Of a stretch of DNA of 64,000 nucleotides, positions 57,201-64,000 are shown in pieces. Every line of letters begins with the position of its first letter. The stretch's first letter is position 1. A program made the position numbers and the translations under genes. The stretch lies in assembly GCA_006538405.1 (NCBI GenBank), contig BJKQ01000015.1:1116001-1180000 (forward strand), in the 5' to 3' direction. Source of the DNA: Hansfordia pulvinata (Eukaryota; Ascomycota; Sordariomycetes; Xylariales). The notes beneath the pieces were generated by a model, which did no database searches, had not been told where the DNA came from, and saw only the letters and a list, made by a program, of their open reading frames with translations.

Positions 57201-57683
57201 TATTCAGAGACCGCAGCAAGGCGGAATCTAAATACAATCCACGGATATTCAATATTATACCCCAGCATGCATCATGCACACTGGAACAAACACGTCTTGA
57301 CCAATTTCGAGGCACCTTTCTCGTGTTGCGAGAACGCAAGGGCGTGCTCAGGGCTTGACAATCTGCCTTCGTATGCCTAACACAGCTGCAAACCGAGTCC
57401 TACAATCAGAGTCTTCGCCTCCTGAACACGCCTCGCTTGCATACCCGGTGCACAAAGGATGCGCAATCTTCTTGCCTCTGTATACAATGCACTTTCTTCT
57501 TTGTTTTTCGCGGCATGGCGCTGAGCATTCGATTCTGCCTTGTTCTCGAATACATAAACCACGGTCTCGCATTGGATTCGTGCCTCGATTGACTGCCCAC
57601 AAGACTCCGACGACGACCACGATCTCAATACAGCACCAGGAATCGAATCAGACCAAGCGACACAGGAAACGCCAACGCACGCG
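54283..57683. other. 3.4-kb intergenic region
   Basis: Divergent promoters of the MFS gene and the gene at 57684. The G-rich first kilobase (54500-55400) has only overlapping domainless frames. A 204-codon frame at 56325-56939 begins at a TTG and is not called. Confidence 0.5.
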
Positions 57684-58481
57684 ATGGGGATCCGAATGTT
57701 TGAGCTGATGCCCGATGGCCGGGGTGGCCAGCCTGAAGAATTCTGGATCAATCATATCGCTCAATCGACGTCGTCCTGGGCCATGTGGCTAGCTCAACGC
57801 ATATTCACACTATCCCTCACACCACTCTCAGCTATATACAAGGCAACACTCCAGCCTTTTCTTGCCCAAAGGATACTGGATGCAGCGTATGCCGAGGCCG
57901 CAGGCAGTCTTGAGCACATGCGGCAACACCAGACAAACCCGTCTGCGGCTCTTATTTCCGTCGCGCTGAGCTTTGGACAGAACAACGAGTTAACTGGGAT
58001 CGGCTTGGCTTCGTGTCGACTTGATCCGATAGCTGATGTTGGTAATTTGGTCTATAAGCTGGAGGATGAACCAGTTTCTTCGGAAGACGCCGAGCCGTTC
58101 TTTGCTGAAACTGTTGTCCATGTCAGTCACGACAAGATGCAGTTGCTCCTTGAGGAGAGACTGACTAGATTTCGTCGTCACTATCCAATCGTTTTTCTGA
58201 TCGGCCACGGTATACGGGACTACCTTCAACGAGTACGCGGTCCAGCTGTTCCCGGTTCATCCATCCATATTCTTGACATCCAGGCCCTATGGCAGCACAC
58301 ATTTACACATTCCCATAATGAAGACTGGACGCTTAGAGAATGCTTGGAGAGTATTTCCGAATTGGCAGAGGAGGCGAGAAGAATCGGAGATCTGGGCCAT
58401 GCTGCAGATCTAAATCTGCGTATGGCGCACAACTCCGCGTTCGGTACAGCAGGGTTGGGAAAAATGGTGGACATGAAATGA
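57684..58481 (+). CDS. Gfd2/YDR514C-like protein (tentative)
   Basis: Hypothetical protein of 265 aa in a single exon. After a Pro/Gly start and an amphipathic region (WAMWLAQRIFTLSLTPLSAI), residues ~95-250 look like a divergent RNase H/DEDDh-type fold as found in fungal Gfd2/YDR514C-like proteins. The elements are AALISVALSF..ELTGIGLASCRL (strands 1-2), PIVFLIGHGIRDYLQRV (strand and helix with a His), SIHILDIQALWQHTF (strand with Asp) and LRECLESI..GDLGHAADLNLRMAHNS (helix with an H-A-A-D-type end). Several acidic positions of a working DEDD nuclease are not evident, so activity is doubtful. The family call is from pattern only. It ends 52 bp from the convergent HET-domain gene. Confidence 0.55.
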   Translation: MGIRMFELMPDGRGGQPEEFWINHIAQSTSSWAMWLAQRIFTLSLTPLSAIYKATLQPFLAQRILDAAYAEAAGSLEHMRQHQTNPSAALISVALSFGQNNELTGIGLASCRLDPIADVGNLVYKLEDEPVSSEDAEPFFAETVVHVSHDKMQLLLEERLTRFRRHYPIVFLIGHGIRDYLQRVRGPAVPGSSIHILDIQALWQHTFTHSHNEDWTLRECLESISELAEEARRIGDLGHAADLNLRMAHNSAFGTAGLGKMVDMK

Positions 58482-58533
58482 ACATGTATATTAGTGCATA
58501 GGTGATGCACAGTGCAGATGTAATACACTATTA

Positions 58534-60401
58534 TTATGTTTTGAAACTCTTGAATAATCTCTGCCTCATTGTCAATGGTGGGGGCTCCTTGAAAATGACG
58601 CGGACAATGATTTCCGGTGTGAAGGTAGCGTCATGGGTCATTTTCTGCCACTCTATCAGTGGGGCCCAACTCTCGCTGGAAGCACTGCATTCGGCGACAT
58701 GTTTAGAGCGCAATGTCTCATGAAAAGAGTTCATGACTCTGACAGGATCTTCCGACCCGAACGAATCAATGCCCAGCTTTGAATCAAGCAAGGACACCAA
58801 ATGCGTATCTGACCTGAAAGTTTCGGGATCTGTCTCCTCGGTTTCACACAGAATTGTGTGCATACACCCGAGAATGTTCCGCATTTCATCCCACACAGCA
58901 GATAAAAGGATGCAAGAATGACCAAAACGAATGATTTCGTGCGAGATACTGTTGCGGCGGCGTGGCTTGACAGTTTTCCTTGTGATGTGGGATGGGGCGT
59001 AAGTAAGGTCAAAGGTATGTAGATCGTCGATCCAACGCCCGAACCCAGTCACCAAAATGAATCCAGACGAGCTCTCCTTATCATAAGCTGGATTGGAGAT
59101 CCGGTTAGTCGCTTGGGTGCCCCAGCTGGGCGAGCTTGGGGTAGTAGAAAAAAAAATCTGTTGCCGCATAACATGACACAGATTGACATAGTCTGGTAAG
59201 AGCAATGCGTACGAGGGCACGAGGTGAAGCCGCTCATAAGTATTCTCCGAGGTGTGATGCAGATGGATCCATATCTGGAAATGCTTGGCAGAGAGAGACC
59301 CATCACGCTCGGTCCTTCTGCTGACTCGAGCGCAGTTGAGACCGGCCAGAAAAGTACCATCTTGTGCCATTTGGATGATTGGAATGTTTGTCGATATTCC
59401 GAGATTGGTCATTGTATAAGGACCTGTCTTGATTCTGGGGTGTTGAACGATGGAATAGCAAAGTCGAAATGCCGCTGGATGTTGTGCCAGCACAGCTGAC
59501 GATGGCTGTTCGTTCATAGAGTCCCAAGCCAAGATGCTTAGATCGTTGGAAACTTTGATGATCTCTTCTTGAAGCCGGCGAAAAGCGTGCGAGCCCTCGC
59601 CATACAACATGGGCATGCTGATTTGGAACACGCCCAAGAGACAATACGCGATATCCTCGGGGCGAGTTGTTTGCCGATTAGAAGCCCAAGACATGCGTTG
59701 AGCAATCGAGTAGTTCCAAATTGTTGATCGATCTGTGAGGGCGCCAACGTGAATGCTGGCGATATCCGAAATGGATGCTGACAGCTCTTTTTTTGTTCCA
59801 AGCACGGCCCAATTTCTATCGAAGAAAATCACATGCTCGGGGGCAAGCAGCTCTTGGAGAGTCCAGCCGCGAGTGAACCAGCGACTGCTTCTCAATTGAG
59901 AAAAGCCGGGAAGCGGCGCCAGCGCCGTACCGGTTGAGGGATCGTTAGCGATGTGCTTCTTCGATTGGTGCTGGCTAATATCATTTGTCGAGACATCTTC
60001 AAGGTACGCAAAACAGACTGCAGCGTCCCTATTCAAAAGTCAGCAACCGAGTGCTCGGAAGGATGGTAAGCGACAGCGACGAACCTGTACCAAGCGAACA
60101 TGCTGTTAATGGCCTCGCTCAGCTCAGAAGAGCTATCCTTGTTGATGCATACAGTATCGCACCACACCCAAGAGAGGTCCATGCTCTTGGCCTGCCTGCT
60201 CGCATGCTTGATCTTGTCGTACCCAGGTCGGCCGAGAACGTGCGGACTTCTGAATTGATCTACAGCGGAGGTCTCAATGTACGTTTTCCAGTCGTCGAAG
60301 GTGAGTTCATCGGGTCCCCATGTATGGGAAAGGATCGCGTATGGAGGGGCGTCATGGAAGAACACATGGAAGCTGCCATCTTCGACATTGATGAGACGCA
60401 T
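58534..60401 (-). CDS. HET-domain (heterokaryon incompatibility) protein
   Basis: Fungal non-self-recognition/cell-death family protein. Exon 1 is 60085-60401 and exon 2 is 58534-60028. The 56-bp intron (GTTCGT donor, TGCTGACTT branch, GAATAG acceptor) restores FAWY-R-DAAVCFAYLEDV; 603 aa. The HET domain covers about residues 1-270: MRLINVEDGSF, PPYAILSHTWGPDELTFDDW, SWVWCDTVCINKDSSSELSE, RSSRWFTRGWTLQELLAP, then MSWASNRQTTRPEDIAYCLL and PMLYGEGSHAFRRLQEEI, all characteristic. The ~330-residue C-terminal part has no recognised domain: no NACHT, ankyrin or WD40 repeats as in HET-D/E. Such genes are often polymorphic between strains. Whether it controls incompatibility here is unknown. Confidence 0.93.
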
Positions 60402-61622
60402 GGTGGCTCAGAATGGGCGAATTGAAGGGAACAAGCGAATTGAAGAGAACAAGAAGCGATGAGAGGCGGCCTGATGTCAATGACTCCTTGCAGAAGCGTT
60501 GGCTACAGGATGGAGGTATCAAGGTGCGTGGCAGGTGGCCGGCGTTCTCAATGGGTTGACAAGGTAGTGAAGTAGGACCTGAAGCGTCGTGAAGGGTGCT
60601 CGCGAGAGAATTCGCCCTGAAAGTCGACCTGAATGTGGTGTCGCGCGAAAGAGGCAATGATTTCGTCTTTTGATGCGCTCGGGAATGATGTGCCAGCAGA
60701 GGCAGAGGCCGTCGAGGACTTTTATGCATCCCCCCCGCCCTCAATGGTTGGAGGAGAAGCAGGTTCTCGTTCGAACAGGGGTCGTAAGAACGCATGTAAC
60801 GCACGCTGAAGAATGGGCTACTTGCTGTGCTCGCCAGCTGACAGCCTGCTCTTCACCAATTGCTTTGGATGATAGGACCAGAGGCATCTCCTACGACACT
60901 GTCTCCACCATCCAACCGCTGCATGTGAATGATACCCAGCCGCTGCGCCACTACGCACCGTCTTGCGCCCGACGGCAACGCCATACTCGCCTTCTTTGAC
61001 CGCGCGGACGACATGTCACAGGCCCCATAGTGGGGGACGGTAGCAATTTGAATGCGGCTGCAGCTAACCCGCCAAACGGCCCAGGAATTGACTGGGGTAG
61101 CCTGGTTGCGATAGGGCGTGGTGAGATCTTGTCCTCTACAGAAGGGTGGCTGTCGGCGTGGCCGGCAACGCTGTCTTTCCGCAACGACGGATTCTAGCAT
61201 GCAGGCTTCCCAAGTTGCCATTGCCGCCGCCGGCAAGCATGGTTGAATGCAAGCCCCTATCTGTATTGCAGATCCTTGCAAGTAGGGTGGTAGGCCAATG
61301 TTGGCGGGGCGTGGTGTTGGTGGCCCAACGAGCGGACCCACGAACACCCGGTCGATCATACGAAAGCCAACGGGCTTTGAATATCAGCAAATATTTCTGG
61401 CATCACTGGACGTAAATCAGGTAGCTGGCAAACGCCATAGGGCGGAAATGTGATTTGTAATGTTTTCAAAGAGTTCATGGTATTGTCCCGTCATCTACAT
61501 ACCCCTACAGGCTTCACGGCCTGCGAGCTAGTCCGACGACAGCTCCCGAACTTTTGTCTAAGCCTCCGCCTCCTGATCCGTCGTATCGCTGACTAGCTAT
61601 CATACGGCCAGACCAAGACCGC
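60402..61622. other. intergenic region HET gene / AP-1 mu
   Basis: About 1.2 kb upstream of the HET gene and downstream of the adaptin gene. Domainless overlapping frames only; nothing else recognised. Confidence 0.55.
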
Positions 61623-63132
61623 TCATACAGCGTCAGGCAATCGCACAGCGATGTCGCCCGATTGAGTGATGTACCTTACCCAAGGTAGGGAAGGGTATTG
61701 CAGCTGGAGACATGTCAGAGACGAACGTCATTTTCGCGTATCGGGGGTAGACACATACCTTAGGCTCGGTGATCTTGAGGTACCGCACCTGGATTCCACT
61801 GGTGGTGAAGTAGGGAATCTCAAACTTGACTTGGATGGGGCGCTTGGCACCTTTCGAGCCCATGCCACCCATACTGCCACCGAAACCACCAGTCATACCG
61901 CCACCATGCTCATCGTCACCTCTCACACTGGGCAGGCCGAGCTCAGCCCGCATGAGGAACTCCTTGCCACCACCAAACTGCTTGATTTTCCACACGATGG
62001 CGCTCTTCTCAGGCGCGTAGTGGACGCTGCCAACATTGGTTCTGAAACGTGGCGAGTCGGCGTCGTCCGGAACGGGGACGATGATCTCCACGTTGTTTGC
62101 TGTACTCCTCCTCTTGAACTGGGCCTTGGCCTTCAGCATGTACTCTATGCGGGAGCCAGAGTGGCTTTCGACAACACATTCGACCCAGATCAGGGGCTTG
62201 ACCTGGGTGTTCAACCGGTAGCTCATGAGCTCAAACTCTCCATCAGGGGGAATGAAAGAAATGGTGCGGTCGTTCTCGAAGCGCGATAACCGAACGCACT
62301 GGTGGAACTTGACGTCCTCCATCTCAATGGCTTTGCCCCTCGTCGTCCGGCCTGTCGTCTCAAACATGACCTTGTCGTTCAGCCCCAACCGCAGCTCCGG
62401 CATACCAGAGAGGTAGCACTTCATCTTAACGGCGCCAAGAATCTCGGAACGCAGAACATTGCCGTTGGCCGATACCAGCAGATTCAAGCTCTCGACAACG
62501 TCAAGGAACACTTCGTTCTTCCTGTATCGGATACCCTCCGAACGCCACGAGACGGCGTTGGTAACAGCAATCGGTGGCCGCGCTTGAACCTCGAGCTTGT
62601 GGGATTCTTGGGTGATGTATTCTTGGAGGATCTTGGATTCGGTTGTCTGGGGGTAGCCAAAATCCATCATCTCGTCGAGCAGTTCGTAAATAATGACAAA
62701 GTTGTCGCGAATGGATTCTTCTTCGAGGGCTTTGAAGTATTCGGTGAAGACTTCCACAACTTTGTGTAGGAAGAGGAGGATCTCGGCGGCGTTGGTGTTG
62801 CGCTTGGTCAGGGCGAGGAGGTAGAGGTTGTTGTGGCGGATGTAGAGGTACTGCACGGCATTAGGGAGGTCCTCTGGGGAAATGCGCGACAGACAGTCTT
62901 ACGTTGATACCCTCGTGGGAAAAGCATGGCGGGACGGCGGAGGATTCTTCTTCGGCTTCGCTCAGGAGGACGGGGAACTTCTCGACAGCCGACATGGGTA
63001 TGTCACCGCGGTAGTTGCGGGCCAGCAGGGTCTATTGAGCGGAGAGTCAGAAATGCAGCTTGGGGGCAACAGGTATTCTCGGGGGCGACCTACCTTGCCC
63101 TTGAGGTCGAGAAAGAAGAGCGCGGACGCCAT
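61623..63132 (-). CDS. AP-1 clathrin adaptor complex subunit mu
   Basis: Medium chain of the AP-1 adaptor, which selects tyrosine-motif cargo for clathrin vesicles between trans-Golgi and endosomes. Four exons: 63094-63132 (MASALFFLDLKGK), 62903-63031 (TLLARNYRGDIPMSAVEKF..), 61759-62850, and 61623-61703 (LQYPSLPWVRYITQSGDIAV). Introns are 62, 52 and 55 bp with GTAGGT, GTAAGA and GTATGT donors; all are phase 0. The product is 446 aa, standard for the family. Seen: the longin-like N-terminal domain with YLYIRHNNLYLLALTKRN and the mu-homology domain from about residue 170 with WRSEGIRYRKNEVFLDVVES. GGGMTGGFGGSMGGMGSKG is a fungal Gly/Met-rich insert in the C-terminal half. ITEPK/LQYPSLPWVRY is the signature end. 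The frame is intact. Confidence 0.96.
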
Positions 63133-64000
63133 GGTGATGTCGGGGGTCGGCGGTCAGGGTGGATGCGGTGGAAAGGGGGGCACCGAGGGCGGCGGGAGAC
63201 GATGATGGGCACTCGGCCAGACCAGCACCACGTCAAAGAGAAGGCCGCATAGAAAGCAGAGTGCAGACAGGATCGGACTGATGGCTCGCGGATATGATTA
63301 TAAGATATTACGGGCAAGACGGGGATGAAGCTCGAAGATACGGTCGGAGGGCGTGTCGTGGCGATGCGGCGGCTGCTGGCGTTGCTGCTCAGTACGGCAA
63401 GTGCGCACTGGAGCTGGGTTCAAGGTGTTACTTCCCCGTCGAATCAATCAGACCCCACGTTGCGCCCAGCCAGCGCTGGGTCGTGCCTGCCGCGCGGAGC
63501 TTACTCGTAATTGCTGGCAGCCTCACCTCTGTGGCTCAGTTGTGGCTCAAGGTACTTGGGTACATCCCTAGCCTCACCCGTCTGACCCTTCAAAAGGGTT
63601 GTGCAGGTAGCAAGATAATCCCATGTAGGCAATATAGTATCGAATCGAGGCTCTATCACATGACCCACACTGACCAACCACCCGTGCACTATTTGAGCAC
63701 CGCTGGCCCGTGAAGATTTCTCCTTTTCCTCTTCTTCTCCAACGCGCCCTTTAGACAGTGCTACTCATCATATGCACAACCGGCGCCGGCATTCTGTCGG
63801 TCGCCAGCCGTGTTTCAGTTGATTTGGAAATGCGATTTCGCGGCGCGGAGAAGGATTCAATCTAGATTTTGATGCCATAAGAGCTGCCCGAGTATTTCGC
63901 CTCACGGCGATAGTGTTGCTCGGGCGGCGTCAGAGGCACCGTACATTTCATCAACTCACATGTTGCCTCGTGTGTTGAGACTCAAACCTGGCCCAGCCTG
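63133..64000. other. right-end intergenic region
   Basis: Upstream of the AP-1 mu gene to the end of the window. No supportable ORF, tRNA or repeat was seen. Confidence 0.55.

Noticed and set aside
1..64000. CRISPR arrays, insertion sequences, rRNA, telomeric repeats, intact transposons
   Set aside because: Looked for on both strands; no regular spacer arrays, TTAGGG arrays, rRNA signatures or transposase/reverse-transcriptase motifs were seen.

Overview
The window is nuclear DNA of a filamentous ascomycete (Pezizomycotina, most likely a Sordariomycete). Evidence: short introns of about 50-145 bp with GTRNGT-like donors and CTRAC branch sites, GC-rich third codon positions, 1-6 kb intergenic spaces, and typical fungal proteins (HapX, HET-domain protein, paired Zn2Cys6 regulators, fungal ceramide glucosyltransferase). 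Nothing prokaryotic, viral or CRISPR-like was seen.

Layout. 0-10 kb holds housekeeping and regulatory genes: iron regulator HapX (-), Golgi tether subunit COG2 (+), mitochondrial ribosomal protein uL1m (-) and cytosolic glutamyl-tRNA synthetase (+), the last two divergent from one short promoter. 10-12.7 kb has a small secreted 8-cysteine protein and a decayed coding relic. 12.7-25.3 kb is the most interesting block: a GH18 chitinase-like protein (-), a UDP-HexNAc-type 6-dehydrogenase (+), a membrane GT2 polysaccharide synthase (+) and a GH16 enzyme with signal peptide and GPI-type tail (+). Together they could make, secrete and trim an acidic amino-sugar polymer. 25.3-35.3 kb has two coding relics, a RidA-family protein, and two head-to-head Zn2Cys6 regulators that share four matched intron positions and so look like an inverted duplication. 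35.3-41.2 kb has no supportable gene. 41.2-54.3 kb has a very large conserved fungal protein, ceramide glucosyltransferase (-), tRNA-splicing endonuclease subunit Sen2 (+) and an MFS transporter (-). 54.3-64 kb has a long spacer, a Gfd2/YDR514C-like protein convergent with a HET-domain gene, and the AP-1 mu adaptin gene.

Sequence quality matters here. Five otherwise well-conserved genes (COG2, GT2, the large protein, Sen2, MFS) are broken by frameshifts. Every one is explained by missing bases in short C/G runs, and five missing bases fall in about 1 kb of Sen2. Since COG2 and Sen2 encode core functions, under-called homopolymers are likelier than pseudogenes. Gene models below are given as the spliced, intended frame with the breaks stated.
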